Of a stretch of 64,000 nt of DNA, positions 12,061 through 24,829 are shown one piece after another. The stretch comes from Termitomyces sp. T153. Lineage: Eukaryota > Basidiomycota > Agaricomycetes > Agaricales > Lyophyllaceae. The notes beneath the pieces were generated by a model. The model made no database searches. It saw only the letters and a list, made by a program, of their open reading frames with translations, and had not been told where the DNA came from. Position 1 is the stretch's first letter. Each line of letters opens with the position of its first letter. Both the position numbers and the translations under genes were made by a program. Location: contig JACKQL020000152.1 of the NCBI GenBank assembly GCA_018296165.2, positions 1 to 64,000 of the forward strand. Reading direction: 5' to 3'.

Positions 12061-13943
12061 TAGATGCTACTACCAAGTCAGACATGTATCATGGAATTTG
12101 TTCCATTGAATAAAGCAGCAACATGATAGAAGTTCACAAAAAGATTCACCAGACTTCTCTGAAGGTCAGTAACAAAGCATCACAAATCACAAGACTTTTC
12201 AGAAGTTTACAAGCAAGGATTGCTGGAAAAGGATAAGGCATTCAATGATGTTATGCTTTCAAAAGTTCCCAACAAAGCCTCTGAGAAGTTCACAACAAAG
12301 GTTTGTCAAACTTCTGATCTAGAGATTCAGAAGTTCATAACAAAGAGTTGCTGAACTTCTGAAAGATATAAAAGAAGAGCTTGACTTCTTACAAGTTTCC
12401 AATGAGCATCACTACAAGTTTTCAATCAGCATCACTGGACCTTTGAAAATATTTGTGAAGAATTTAACTTCTCACCTTTTATTTCATCAGGTCTGCTATG
12501 TCAAGGTATAAATGAATGATCTCACAAGATCTCCCAGCTATTTCACTAACAATCATGATGCCATAAAAGCAAAGACAAAAATATTTGTACATACATAACT
12601 TATCAACTTGTAGATCTCTCTTCTTTTACATAACTTATGGACTTGCAGATCTCAATGCTTGTATGTATATTATCTGAGTCATATTCTCTGAGTCAGCCAT
12701 CAATGGGCAGTGACCTTTTTCATATCATAAATTTATGAACTTATAAATCTCAATGTCTATACTTTTATCCTATCAGATGAACAGTGACCTTTTCCATATT
12801 GGAACACAAGTAAACTATAAAAAGGGCATGCTATTGAATGATAGAAGCATACATGTATTTGGTGTGCATTCTATCTAAGCTCATTGCTATCCAATCCTAT
12901 CCTCTCTCTAAGCCTATCACTGTCTCTGCCATTCTCATTGCTTCTTGTGTCTTTACTATCCAGACCTTTCAAGTTCACTTTTAATGTGACTTGACCAGTT
13001 TGTTTTGTCATAAATCTCAATCTGATTTGTTTTTCTCTAATCTTATGTCTCTCATGTATCTTAGAATCTCAATGATGCTGAAATGCTTCAGCATTTTTTA
13101 AGCTTTTTACAATCATTTGGTATGTATTTGACATTGTATTACAGTCAAATATACTTTTCTGAAGACTATTGTTGCTCTAGCTATGGCTACCTCTCCTTCC
13201 ACATCCATTACTCAGTATGGTGCCACCACTTCCTCCTCATCTGTGACTCAGTCTTTAGAGTTGCCTCAATCAGGTTCTGCCTCTAGACTGCCCTTGTTTC
13301 AGATTGTGGCTACTCCATTGTCTTCTTCATTTTCATCTTTGCCTTCTTTTTTGATCACTACACCATCATCCCATTCAAAGTCTACCCCAGTGCTCATACT
13401 CCAGCTGTTTTGCCTCCTATGCTGCAGCCCAGTGTTAGCACTGGAGCTCCTTCATTGGCTTTTTCCAGTTCTTACCACTTCAATGCAAGGTTCTCCAGCT
13501 GTTTCCAATGCCAATCAGGCTAGATTAGCTCATGTTGCAGCTTTTTTTCCTTCTTCAAGACCCACACTTGCCTGTTGAGGAGCCAACAGAAGTAGAGGGC
13601 CCATGTCTATTTGAGGAGCTCTAGGCCAACTATAACAGTGCAACTTACCTCATCTCCTCAACATCCATGACAAGTTACAGAAAGCTGCTTGGAACAATAA
13701 AATACATATATCTGAATCCAAGTTAGAGTCTATTGCACAATTGTAAGTTTTTTTCAAGGTTTTTCTTAATTCTATCAATCTGAAGCTTCTAGGAGACAGG
13801 GGGGAATGGACCTTGATTTCTGTTCAATATTTCTTCTGCCAAATACTGTCTTACTTTACAAGATGCCAACTTCTTGTTCACTTATTCTCTATCTTTGAAT
13901 GCTCTAGCCTTATCAGTCATGGAGACTATTCATGCTGCTATGA

Positions 13944-16006
13944 GGGGCACAGTGACTCAGCTGGCACCATTGTGCACTTAGGGGGGGTCACATGATCTTC
14001 CAATTGCAAGGTCAGGGGTTCAACTCTTGGCTGAGTGTGTCTGTGTGAAAAACACTTTAGAAACCACATGGCTTATTTAATGCTACCAAGTAGCCACCAC
14101 CCTCATGTGCTGACTAGAAAGGCTTTGTTTGTGCAGGCCAAAAGTGAGCAACCAATCAGCACATGACTTGAAGAAGCAATGTGACCACCATGCTCATGTC
14201 CAATTGGAAAAAAAGAGGGCTCCCTAGTGCAGTGAATTTGGAAGAGGGTGACCTCATAAACCAAGTGGGCTGTGGTACAAGTAGGCAGGAAGAATAGGGT
14301 ATAGTGGGGGAATGATTGCTAAGGCAATGTGTGATCTGGTGATTTGGTACAGCACTAGTGTTGAGCTAGGGGTGTCAGGTTCTGCTGACCATGGAGGCTC
14401 AGCTTAACTGGACAAGTCCTTACTAGGTGGATGTGATGTCCTGCACTGATAACTTAGTGCTTTAAAGAGGTACAGACTTTTCAGATGCTTGTGAGGGTAA
14501 GTCAAAGGAAGTGGTCTGAGCAAGTCTGAAGTGGTCTGGGGAGGTCTAAGATGAGGTATGAGGAAGGGATGGGCTTGGGGAAGTTCCAGGTACAAGTTCA
14601 GGGGCAAGTATTGGTGATGTGGGGCAAACAGATGCTATGCAAGTGATGGGAGTGGGGCTGGAGTTTATTGGGAGATCAATGGATGTTGATGAGCTTTGGA
14701 GCTGAGCAAATAGTGAGGTTCAGAGTTGGTTAAGAATGTTTGGGGGGTAATGATTGTAAGCACAGAGTTTGTAAGCAGTGTTAGAGTTGAAGAAGACTTG
14801 GACACAATAAAGGAAATATAGACAAGTGAGACAAGACAGAGTCAAGGCAAGAGGGGGACAAGAATGGAAATAGATTCAAGCAGAGATATAAAACAGTAAT
14901 AGAATGATAACAAAAATAGAGACAAGATAAGACCAGGAGACTGAGATAAGACTGGGGGACCAAGAAAAGAGAAAATGTAACAAGAGACCTGAAAAGAAAT
15001 GAACAGACAATCAGAAACACATCAGGTAAAGCAGGTAATATCAAGACTAGAGTACAGGATGCTACTCTATGACTTATATACTAACTACTGGGCAGCTCCA
15101 AGAGTAGCAGGTCTGGTGGTGGGGCTTGTTGGGGCCACATGGAGTTAACAGGTATCAGTTGTGATCAGAGGGCAGGCTGTGGTGATATACTGATGGGATC
15201 AGATGGGAATGCAGGCTGCTTCAGGGTCATTGTGATGCTCTGAAGCTGGTTGGGTAAGTCAGGGTGACAAACTGGTAACATATGCCAGCATCAGAAACAG
15301 TGGGGGAGGGTTCCAGAGGCTCAAAAGAGGAAGGAGAAGCATTGAGGTCAGTGGGAAAACACATCAGAGTTAGCTGGAAAGCTGTCAGGATTTGCTGGAG
15401 AAGTGTTGGAGTTAGCTGGGGTAAGCATTGTGGGTGAACAAAGGTTGGGGGAGTTGAAGGGGGAACTCTAAGGAGAGGAGAGTTCTGGGAATGGGTTGTG
15501 ACAAGGGGCAGGGTCTTAGGTGGAGCATGATTTACTTAGCACTGTCATTGCCACAGTCTAGGCCTAAAATTGTCCACACTGGCCAAATTTGCTATCTTGA
15601 TGATAAGAGGGGATTCTCAAACTCTGAAAAATACTGTTTGAGTGTGGGGAAGGTTTAGAGTCATGGGACCTTGGCTAGATGACTTGGCTTGCTGAAAGAT
15701 CTGGTACATGGGAGGTTTGGCAAGCATTGTGGAGAGTAGCTGGGTTTAGAAATTGGGAAGGTATGTTAGCAGCAGATGGCCTAGGACTTAGTGTGGGCAG
15801 TAGTATGAACTCCAAATAAGATCAAATTGTAGTAAAAGTGGCTATGAGGCATAACCAGCATGCTTGAAAAGGCATTGGGCTAGAGTAGCTACCAGATGTG
15901 TCTGTAATTACCAATGTACTGTGGGAGCTAGGACACAGTTTGCTCATGAAGTATTCCAAGTAAAAATAACTTCTAAAAATATATCAGATACATCATCATC
16001 ATCACA
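13944..16006 (+). mobile_element. tRNA-headed retroposon (copy 1), interrupted by a solo LTR
   Basis: It begins with a pol III-like head: an A-box-like TGACTCAGCTGGCACC and, about 60 bp on, a B-box-like GGTTCAACTC. It ends in an A/T-rich tail with ATC repeats. It is flanked by the 9-bp direct repeat CTGCTATGA (13935-13943 and 16007-16015). Without the LTR at 14373-15503 it is about 930 bp. Head and tail both align with the inverted copy at 22117-22958 (for example TGTAGTAAA(A)GTGGCTATG in both). No protein is encoded. It resembles an unusually long SINE or a non-autonomous LINE derivative. Confidence 0.65.
14373..15503 (-). mobile_element. solo LTR, family R
   Basis: The 1131-bp unit starts TGTCAGGTTCTG and ends GGGTTGTGACA on the + strand, flanked by perfect 5-bp duplications AGGGG (14368-14372 and 15504-15508). 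It lies inside the retroposon at 13944-16006. The family's TATA box (TATATAAGTC) reads on the - strand, hence the orientation given. Other members are at 16438-18888, 20900-22039, 38186-40432 and 38709-39856. Confidence 0.85.
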
Positions 16007-16437
16007 CTGCTATGACTTCTAATTTTCCATTCTATCTATTTGCTCCTCTAACAGGACAGTTGACTTCTGCTAGCTATTTTCATCTTTTAGCATGTGCTAA
16101 CAGAGGACAGCCTGGATCTTCTGATCAACAAGTTTGACTTATTCCTTTTCAATTTTCCTCCAACTGCACATTAGAGAATTTGGCTATTGATAGGTTCCAA
16201 TTCTCTTGTCAACAATGCATTGATCCAAGTGACAGTCATCTTATCATCAATTTGAGTATGTTCATTTTATTTCTCTTTCTGCCTAGCACAATGTCTTATA
16301 CTTTTTTAGCTGTTGCTAGAAATTCTTTGCTTCATCATCAAGATAGACATCTTCATAGATGTCAAGCAACAAGACTCTTATATATTCACCCTCAAGACAC
16401 AGTTCAAGGCCAAAATGGCCAAAATAATGCTTCTTGG

Positions 16438-18888
16438 TGTCACAACCCACTCTCTAGACCCCAACACTGCCCCTAGCCCCCCCAATGCTCCGCCAAACTC
16501 CCCAACCCTTGCCCACCCTCCGCACCCACTTCGGGCAACTCCGATACTTCCTTGGCAGACCCTAACAGCTCCTTGATCAACTCCGACGCCTTCTCCACAG
16601 CAGTTGATGCATCCCCTGAATTCTCCTGGACTCCTGAGGCTTTCCCTGACCCCAGAATGATCTGCTGTCCAACTGATCCCATTAGAATGTCACCATGGCC
16701 TGCTCCAAGATTGCACCCAACAACCGTCAACTCCATGCAGTTCCATCAAGCCCACTGCCATATCCTCTGCCCTCTGGAGCCGCCCAGTAGTAGGTATATA
16801 AGTCATAGAGTAACCCCTAGTACTTTAGTCTCAATATTATGTCAGGTTCCGCTAACGACGGGGGCTCAGCTACATTGGCAAGTCCTTACTAGGCGGATGC
16901 GATGTCTTGTGCTTATAACCAAGCGTCCAGTATTGGCATGGAGGGACTTGCAAGGGGGAGCTAGGGGGCAGTCTGAGCAAGTCCAGAGTGGCTTGGGGGT
17001 GTCTAAGACCAAGTATACTAGTCATCAAACCTGGACAGTGATGTGCTCCTATGCCGCCTAGTGCCGTGCAGGAAACCTAAAAAGAGGACCTAACACTAGT
17101 CACTAGATAGGGTAGCTGGCAGTAGGAAGTTAATAGTTGAGGGCGGGTCAGTAACCGTCCCAGAGAACTGAAGTGAGAGTTACGTTGTGGAGTGAAGTCG
17201 ATAAGAGTTGCTATTGCTAGCAGAAGTCACTAATGACAAGCAGGAAAGAAAAAGGGGCAAAGACCAGTAACGTCGCCAAGACAGAACACCCTTCTAACTG
17301 AGGTAGTGGAGGGTGAGGGACTGGGGTAGAGATGGGGAAAGGCGGCAACAGCAAGACTACAATTAAGGGACAAATGTAAACTGATTGCTAGCTGTAGTTG
17401 CTAGCGTTGTTAAGTTGGATTAACTAAAATAGGCACCCACAGTTGGCACCACACTAAGTCAAGGTAGAAGTTGAGAAGGCTTATTGCTAAGCCTGGGTCG
17501 AAGGCAATAAAAAGAGCGAAAGAGGCAAAGTGAAATCTCTTGCTGGTAGGCTCAACAATAGCAGTTCTCTGATTGTTCTTGTCTGTCCCTAGTGTCTATG
17601 TACAGTCAGTATTTATACATTTCAAGGTATAGTATGGGAAAGTAAACAAATAGGCACCACTAGCAATGGCATCTGTCACTGTGTTTAGGGTGCATACGAG
17701 GCATCAGTCTGTAACTAAGTGAAAAATCATAGGCGAAGTCTTGGCGGCACCTAATTGCAAATGAAACCAAAAAGTAATGAGTTCAATGTCAATACCTAAA
17801 GCGTAGATGCCATTCAGGTATGTTGGTAAGCTCAGCAAAAGAAATGATAGTAAAAAGGTATGCATCTGATAATTTGTCCATATATAGTAAGCAAACGCCA
17901 TTTCATCGCTAGAGTTGCTGGGGTCGCTATTAATCGTCGCAAGGGAGGGTCTAGGCCTTGATGATTTAGGCCCAAGTTCCAGACTCCCCATAATGTTTCT
18001 CATGATTGGTAAGTCTCACGGTCACTAAAGTCTTGTGTGCTGAGTGTTGTGACTTGTGTCAGATTCAAGGTAGTCAGCTGCCGCTAAGTCTGAAATGCCA
18101 AAAAAATAGTGCTCAGCAATAACTGGGGCTCATCAATGGGTGCTGGAACAAGTTTGTGGGAATGCAAATAGAATGCGGGGTAAGTGGAGGCTTTGCAGTT
18201 GATGGGGGCAGAGCCAGAGTTTGACGGGAGATCACCAAGTTGTGAGGGGTTCCTGGGCCAAGCAGGAGTGAGGTCCAGGGTTGTTGTAGGAATGTTTGGG
18301 TCATAGCATGTGTGCGGAGTTTGTACTGTTGTTGGAGATGAAAGGAACTTAGGAAGACAAAGGAACTATACACAGTCAAGACAAGGCAGAGACAAGGCGA
18401 GATGAGACAGAGAACAGAGATAGATTCAAAATTAAAAATAGAGACAGTGATGAGACAAAAGACAAGACATAGGAAACTGGTAAATGCAATATCAAGACTA
18501 AAGTACTAGGGGTTACTCTACAACTTATATACCTACTACTGGGTGGCTCCAGAGGGCAGAGGATATGGCGGCGGGCTTGACGGAACTGCGTGGAGTCAAC
18601 AGTTATCAGGTGCGATCTTGGAGCAGGCCACAGTGACATTCTGATGGGATCAGTTGGACAGCAGATCATTCTGGGGTTAGGAAAAGCCTCGGGAGTCCAG
18701 GGGAATTCAGAGGATGCATCAACTGCTGTGGAGAAGGTGTCGGAGTTGATCAAGGAGCCATCAGGGTCTGCCAAGGAAGTGTTGGAGTTGCCCAAAGTGG
18801 GTGCGGAGGGTGGGCAAGGATTAGGGAGTTTGGCAGAGCATTGAGGGGGCTGGGGGCAGTGTCAGGGTCTAGAGAGTGGGTCGTGACA
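16438..18888. mobile_element. family R LTR composite with inverted ends
   Basis: Both ends read TGTCAC(A/G)ACCCACTC inwards, flanked by the 5-bp duplication CTTGG (16433-16437 and 18889-18893). The left arm (16438-16839, ~400 bp) is an inverted copy, about 90% identical, of the right-hand ~400 bp. From 16840 (TGTCAGGTTCC) to 18888 runs a family R LTR in - orientation, interrupted by repeat B at about 17039-18121. The unit as a whole entered as one insertion, judging by its single target duplication. CpG is still frequent, so it is younger than its surroundings. Confidence 0.75.
17039..18121 (-). mobile_element. repeat B (LTR-like), nested
   Basis: This ~1.08-kb unit begins TGATGTGCTCC on the + strand and ends near AGTGCTCAGCAATA. 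Related copies in the opposite orientation lie at 23799-24829 and 25196-26366. The latter read TGT...CTxAGCACTG to GAGCACATCA, with TATAAATAC as a likely TATA box. The TG...CA ends and TATA box suggest a solo LTR. Boundaries are approximate and no clean target duplication was found for this copy. Confidence 0.6.
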
Positions 18889-20178
18889 CTTGGTGTTCAT
18901 ATGGAAGGAGATGAAGGAGTGCATCTTTCTCTTAATATTAGATTTCTATTGTTTTGAATCATTTTTTTCAGTCTACCACCTCTTGTGATTCAGATGAGGA
19001 GAATCTGGCCATTCAAGTTTTCCAAAGAGCATCTCATAGCCCTCCTTAATTCTTTCATCCTTCTGGTACTTCTGAACCTTGTGCTTCATTATCTACTTTC
19101 TCTTATCATCCTTCTCAATTGTCTAATCCTTATCATCTTTTTCAAGCTCCTGGTTCTCCTGGTAGTTCTGAACTTCCAGTCCATACTTCATTATCTACTC
19201 TTATAGGTACATCTTTACCATCACACATCTGAGACCCTAGTAGGCCTTGGACCTCTTCTAATTCCCATTTCATGTCCAAGAGGAATTTGCAATCTTCAAA
19301 ATATGAAAGATCAGATTTTGCAAAAAGCCAATGGCATTATCCTCATCCTGCAGACACTCTCAAAATACAAAGCAATCACTATCAAGTCTATGGTTGACAG
19401 CCTCCTTTGTCTGATCAATCTAGCTATTAAAGAAAAGGATTTTGCTATAATTCTCATCCTAACAGAGAGTTTCAGAGGTGTGTTCATACTAATTTTTCTA
19501 TACTACTAATCATTTCATTTTAGAGTAGCAAGGGATGACATGTTGTTTCTTTCAGAGATGCAATAGAAAAGGAAGTCATGTTTGCTTTACTTCATTGCTT
19601 TGTTAGAGAAGATGATATTTATTCTGAATACTTCACTGATAAAGAAGAGGGCTTTCAAACATTAAAACATATCACTTTAGAACTCTCCCTGATTGTCTTG
19701 GTGATTTGGCATGTTTTGGCACTACTTATGCCTTCTATTTGGCCAATTTCCTCTTTATGCTTCTCTTGCTCTCCTTTTTTTTGTAATTTATGGCTTTGAT
19801 CTTAGTTCCTTAACACCTTCATTTGTGGGAAGATAGTTTCCTCTTCTCAGAAAAAAATTCTGGACTGGTTTATTCTGGGAACAACAGAAAATCCAAGAAC
19901 TCCACAATTTATTTCTCACTCTTGTACCTGCCATAATTCTCATGTGCATTGATAAGACCATATTATTGCTAAGCACTGATTTCTGTCTTTTCCTATGTCT
20001 GGTTTCTACATGATGCAATGATCATGTGGCTTTGTCACATGCAGCCTAGATTCTTGACCCAAAGGAAATTCCTCTGTAGAGGTCACAAGTGACACTTTAG
20101 TACCTCACTAAGCATTTGATGATTTCTTTTGGTATCATTGAGTTTGTTTCATTTACTTGGATTATCTTGGCACACTGA

Positions 20179-20855
20179 TGCAAAATCAGCAAAATTGGCT
20201 TAGTTCTCAAACTCAGTTCAAAACTCCAATTCACAAAGGTGTTTGGGACTTTGTTTCATGTAGCTCACTTTCAAACTGTTGTACAAAGTAGATTTTAATT
20301 GGTTTAGATTACAAACTCAACTGGGTCAAGTCTGATCACAAGGCCCAAGCAAAATATAATAAATTTTAAGCCTGAAGAAAATAATAGTTTATTAGCCTAA
20401 GAAACCCACTCCCTGGGGATTTCCAAGCCATAGCTAGTACTTTGCTTGTCTGATAAGCTCAAAAATCCCCTCCTTTTATATCCCTCAGTCTGTGCACAGA
20501 CCATGACTTTTCTGCATGTTTTTGTTGTCATCCAGGAGTGTAGTTAGCTGGTTGGTAGGTTGGGCCACATAGTTCAGGCCTTGGCATACACTTATTTTTG
20601 GCATCAGCTGTTCAGATTTGATCATGCCAAGGCCTAGGCCAATCTCTGGTCTGCCCTTTTTCTCTCTCTTTGTCCTCTCCTGCCTGTGATCCTTCATCAT
20701 TGTGAACTTCAGGGCTGTTTGGTCAAGTTGGTTGGTCAGAAAAAGGGGGGGATTACAGTTTTCAGCAGTTTTTATGAATAAAGTATATTGTTTTTGTAAT
20801 ATACTTTATTTAGGCTTTTCTCTCTGCCAATCTCATTGTTGAGACTGGCATATCA
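20179..20855 (-). mobile_element. solo LTR, family S
   Basis: A 677-bp unit starts TGCAAAATCAG and ends GGCATATCA, with a 6-bp flanking duplication CACTGA (20173-20178 and 20856-20861). Ends and layout (CTCCCTGGGG, then CTTTTATA reading as TATAAAAG on the - strand) resemble the 876-bp LTRs of the element at 28744-38078, so it is an older relative. CpG is essentially absent. Confidence 0.75.
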
Positions 20856-20899
20856 CACTGACAATATTATGACCATCATATCAGCTGTTATATCATGGG

Positions 20900-22039
20900 T
20901 GTCATGACCCACTCCCTGGACCCCTGACCTCATTTCCAGCCCACTTGCTTCCCCAGAGTTCCTTCCCAATGCTCCCTCAATCCCCCCAACCTCCATACAC
21001 TCTCCATGCCCACTCTGGGTAACTCCAACACTTCTCTGGCAAACCCCAACAGCCCCCTAGCCAACTCCGACATCTTCTCTGCAGCTGCCAATGCTTCTCC
21101 TGGCTTTTCTAAGCCCCTGGAACCATCCCCTGCTGTTTCTGACTCTGTCATACATCACCAACCCATCACCCTAGTTTCTCCAACCCACTCTGGAGTATCA
21201 CAACAACCTCAGAACAGTCCAGGTTCCCAACTGATCCCATCAAGATATCAATGTGGCCTGCCCTCCAATCACAACTGACACTCATTGACTCTGCTGAACT
21301 CCACCAAACCCCACCACCACACCCACTGCCCCCCGGAGCTCTCCAGTAGTTAGTATATAGGTCATAGAGTAGCTCCTCATACTCTAGTATTGATATTGCT
21401 TAATGTTACCTATGGTCTAATTGTTTCTCTCTTGTGTTTTCCTTTACTCTCAGTCTCCTGGTCTTGTCTTGTCTCTATTCTGTTATTGTCCTTGTTATCA
21501 TTTTGTATCTCCACCTGAATCTATTTTCATTCTCATCTTAATCTTGCCTCAACTCCACCTCATTCCATTCAGCTCTATCTTGTCTTGTTTGATCTGTTTC
21601 CTTCATCATGCTTAAGTCCTTTTCACTCTTAATGCCTTTACAAACCTCACGCTTATGATTGCAAACCCCAAACATTCTTTAAACCAACTGTGGACCTTGC
21701 TATTCACTCAGTCTCAAATTCCATCAACTTCTGCTGATCCCCCATCTAGCTCCAGCTCCACTCCCATCACTCCCATAGCCTCCACTTCCTCTGCACCTAC
21801 AATACTTGCTTACAGACTCATACCTGACACTCCACCAAGCTTGTCCTTTTCTCCACAACTTGTTCTATACTCCTCCAGACCACCTTGGACTTGCTCAGAT
21901 CACTTCCCATCACTTATCCTTACAAGACTCCCACATTTAGAACTTCTCTGAGTGCCCAGTTATCAGTGCAGAGAATCACATCTGCCTAGTAAGGATTTGC
22001 CCAGTGCAGCTGAGCCCCCATGGTCAGCAGAACCTGACA
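20900..22039 (+). mobile_element. solo LTR, family R
   Basis: A 1140-bp unit runs from TGTCATGACCC to AGAACCTGACA, flanked by perfect ATGGG duplications (20895-20899 and 22040-22044). A TATA-like TAGTATATAGG lies near 21350 in the sense orientation. It is strongly depleted in CpG compared with the copy at 16840-18888. Confidence 0.85.
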
Positions 22040-22116
22040 ATGGGGTTACCTTTAGCTATACTTTTGTTGATTGCATTGCACCTGACTTGCTTAGGTTGCT
22101 AACAACTATTTGACTT

Positions 22117-22958
22117 TTTTTCATTCTTATTATTTTTTAAGGAAGTGCCATGGCCTTGCTATATGTCCTCCCCTGCAGTATGTACATGGTGTGATTTACA
22201 GACACTACCTAAGGTACTCTGGTCTGAAGCCTTTTCAAGCCTGCCAGTTATGCTCCATAGCCACTTTACTACAGTTTGATTCTTTTGATGTTCACACAGC
22301 CCTCACATAAGCCCATGACTATCTGTTGTTAACATTCTGTCCCTCCTAATACCCACTTTCACCACTAAGCAATGCTTGCTAGATCAGCTCCCCAATCAGC
22401 ATGGGTCACAATTCCTATCCCTGTTTTCAGACCCTACACTTGTTTGGCACAATGCTGGACACACAATCAACTGGCTTCTTGAGATCACTGAACTGACATC
22501 ATTTCAGCCAACCCAAAAGTTGGATCACCAGAGACAGATCACTCAGTACATTAGCAACTAGGTTCAACACATCTTGAGGCTTCCTTTTTTTGGACCTACC
22601 CATGCTATGGCACAACAGGTTTGATGGAGCTACAGTTTTTGCCCCTCCCTATTTGCCACATTAGAGAACCCACTTTCTTTTCTGGAATGGACATGAGAAC
22701 AGTGGTGACATTGTGTCATTGAGGCATGTGATAATGGTGTTGGAATATTCTCAATGGCCTGACCTACAAAGCCTTCCTAATATTACATGGTGAGCAGTGG
22801 CTTCTCAGCAGTATTGAATAAGCCAGGTGTAGTGTCTAGAGTGTTTCTGCCAAAGGCCATGTTACATACAAAAATTGAACTAACAACCCTGTGATCCTAC
22901 TCAGGAGAGCTTAGGTAATCTCTAAGGATATGATGGTGCCAGCTGAGCCACCATGTCC
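22117..22958 (-). mobile_element. tRNA-headed retroposon (copy 2), complete
   Basis: This 842-bp unit is flanked by perfect 14-bp duplications CAACTATTTGACTT (22103-22116 and 22959-22972). On the - strand it starts GGGACATGGTGGCTCAGCTGG, with an A-box-like TGGCTCAGCTGG, and ends in an A-rich tail (AAAAAATAATAAGAATG then A7). It is homologous along its length to the interrupted copy at 13944-16006. Long target duplications with an A-rich tail point to target-primed reverse transcription by a LINE enzyme. No coding capacity is seen. Confidence 0.75.
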
Positions 22959-22979
22959 CAACTATTTGACTTATTACCT

Positions 22980-23798
22980 TATTACTTACTATTACCATCT
23001 CTTTTTGGTCTCATTTGCTTTACTGACTATCATTACTGTTATGTTTTCTATACATCATTGAAGATATATATGCCATTATAGATCAAGATTTCAGATCTTG
23101 TCAAGTTTTCAACACTCAAGCTTTCTTTCTTTACTTTAGTGCTTTCCTAGCATCTTTAGGCTAGTGACCTTTGCTATCATTGTTTTGCTAGTACTACCTA
23201 AGTTACTATTTTGCCAAGTCTCAGTTTTTTACATTAGCACCTATGGCTAGTTCCAGTTCACTATTACCTCTTTTGCTAATGCCTTTAGTAGCTTCTAATG
23301 CCTCCTTTGTCAGCCTGACATTTTGCTAGTGACCTTAGTTCTCTTTTCCAGAAGTCACATTCTGAGTTTGCTTAGTACTCCTCTTTTGCTGCTAATGCCT
23401 CTTGACTCATCCAAAGTTGAGAACATCTTCAAGAGCACCAAATGAGTGTTGAAAGGTACCAATACCATTACTAGCACTTTGAAGTCTGTTGCTAGCACCT
23501 CTGTTGCCAAGCCTGGTCTTGTCTCTGCTGCCTCTGGTCACTACATCTGCTCATGTCATTGGGCATGAACCCACTGAGCATGCCACTACTTTCATCATTG
23601 TTAGTGCTCTCTGCTTGGATGCTTTACTTAGCACCAGTGCTGCTAATCATCCTTGTACTTTTTCTGATGAATACCAATACTGTGACAAGTCTAGTCATAC
23701 CATAGTCTGTGGTTGCTGCCTCCAACTTAAGCTCTACATCTAGCAAGGCAAGTGTCATCACAAAGGCAAAGTGGTGCTGCCATCTAATAAGACCCAAT
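22980..23798 (+). pseudogene. AT-rich, stop-riddled retroelement remnant
   Basis: The stretch is free of CpG and contains only fragments, such as a Cys/His-containing piece near 23630-23740 (PCTFSDEYQYC...IVCGCC) that may be the remains of a gag zinc-finger region. No reliable family assignment is possible. Confidence 0.35.
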
Positions 23799-24829
23799 TG
23801 TCACTGAGCACTGTTTTCAGCATTTCTGATTGGACAGCAGCTGACCAGCACATGAGGTCTAGCCCCAAGGTCTGGAATGATGTAGCCTTTGCACAGAATT
23901 TTAGCAACCATGAGACCTATGAATCACAAGCTGCATTATGTGGAGTCTAGACTCTGGATCTAGAACAACAAGGCTGAGACCTTTCTTAGCAACAACCACT
24001 AGCAACATTTACTGGCAACAACACTGCCTTCTCTCTAAAAAGGGATATATTGACAGTTGTGTGATTTCTTACTTATTATTTTCCTTGTTGAGCTTACAAA
24101 CATACTTGAACAGCATCTACACTTCAGGTATTGACATTGGAAATGCTCTTTTCTTGTGATTGAAAAATCTTATGCATTATATCAACATTGCATACTTTTA
24201 CTTGGTTACCAGACTGACACTCAGTATATATCATAAAAACTTTGGCAGACACCATTGCTGGCAGCAACCACTATTTCCTTTCTAATATTATACCTATGAA
24301 CAGTATAAATACTGACTGTACATAGAGACAAAACAACAAACAGAGTACTGTTTCCCCCTCACTAGCTCTAAGCTTACCAGCTTAGGACATTTTATTGCTC
24401 TCTTGTCATCACCAATAACTTAGCAACAGTCTTAATGATCTTGACTTCAACTTAGTGTGGTGCCAACTGCAGGTACCTTTGTCATTGTTTTGACTTAGCA
24501 ATGCTAGCAACTATGGCTAGTGACTGGTTTGCATTTGTCCCCCAACTCCCTCTTTATTGTTTAGTTTCCCCCTTTCTTAGCAAGTCTTTCACCTTCATTC
24601 TTTTTCCCTTCCTTTACCCAGTGACCCATCTGTTACCAACTAGCAACTTAGGCTAGCAATAGCAATACTTTTCACTTGTTCACTCCACACCCATTAGCTC
24701 TCATTTTCTGGGATGGTTACTGACTTGCCCCTATTAACTTCCTATTACCAGCTACCCTATCTAGTTGCTAGTGCTTAGGTCTTTCTTTTTGGTTTCCTGC
24801 ATGGCACTAGGTGGCATAGGAGCACATCA
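23799..24829 (+). mobile_element. repeat B (LTR-like), copy 2
   Basis: This ~1.03-kb copy starts TGTCACTGAGCACTG and ends GGAGCACATCA. TATAAATACTG lies near 24304. It is homologous in inverted orientation to 17039-18121, but CpG has been lost almost completely. No matching target duplication is visible. Confidence 0.6.

Larger units (their letters stand above)
13183..19800 (+). pseudogene. decayed coding region of an unclassified retroelement, split by insertions
   Basis: A Ser/Pro-rich frame at 13183-13578 (starting MATSPSTSITQYG) is followed by gag-like fragments. One (ending SVMETIHAAM) is interrupted at 13944 and resumes at 16007, exactly across the retroposon insertion. Another fragment near 16350-16437 is cut by the insertion at 16438-18888 and resumes after it. 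Downstream fragments are full of stops and frame changes. There is no CpG in long stretches, consistent with decay by CpG deamination. No reverse transcriptase or integrase motif could be read, so the class is open. Confidence 0.45.

Noticed and set aside
13944..14040. A tRNA gene
   Set aside because: A- and B-box-like motifs are present but no cloverleaf can be folded, and the sequence continues into a dispersed repeat; it is the head of a retroposon.
16473..18844. Two similar ~85-aa frames (containing ILMGSVGQQIILG) that look like a conserved protein
   Set aside because: Both lie in the same family R LTR arms, in inverted positions; the similarity is that of the repeat, and other LTR copies do not keep the frame.
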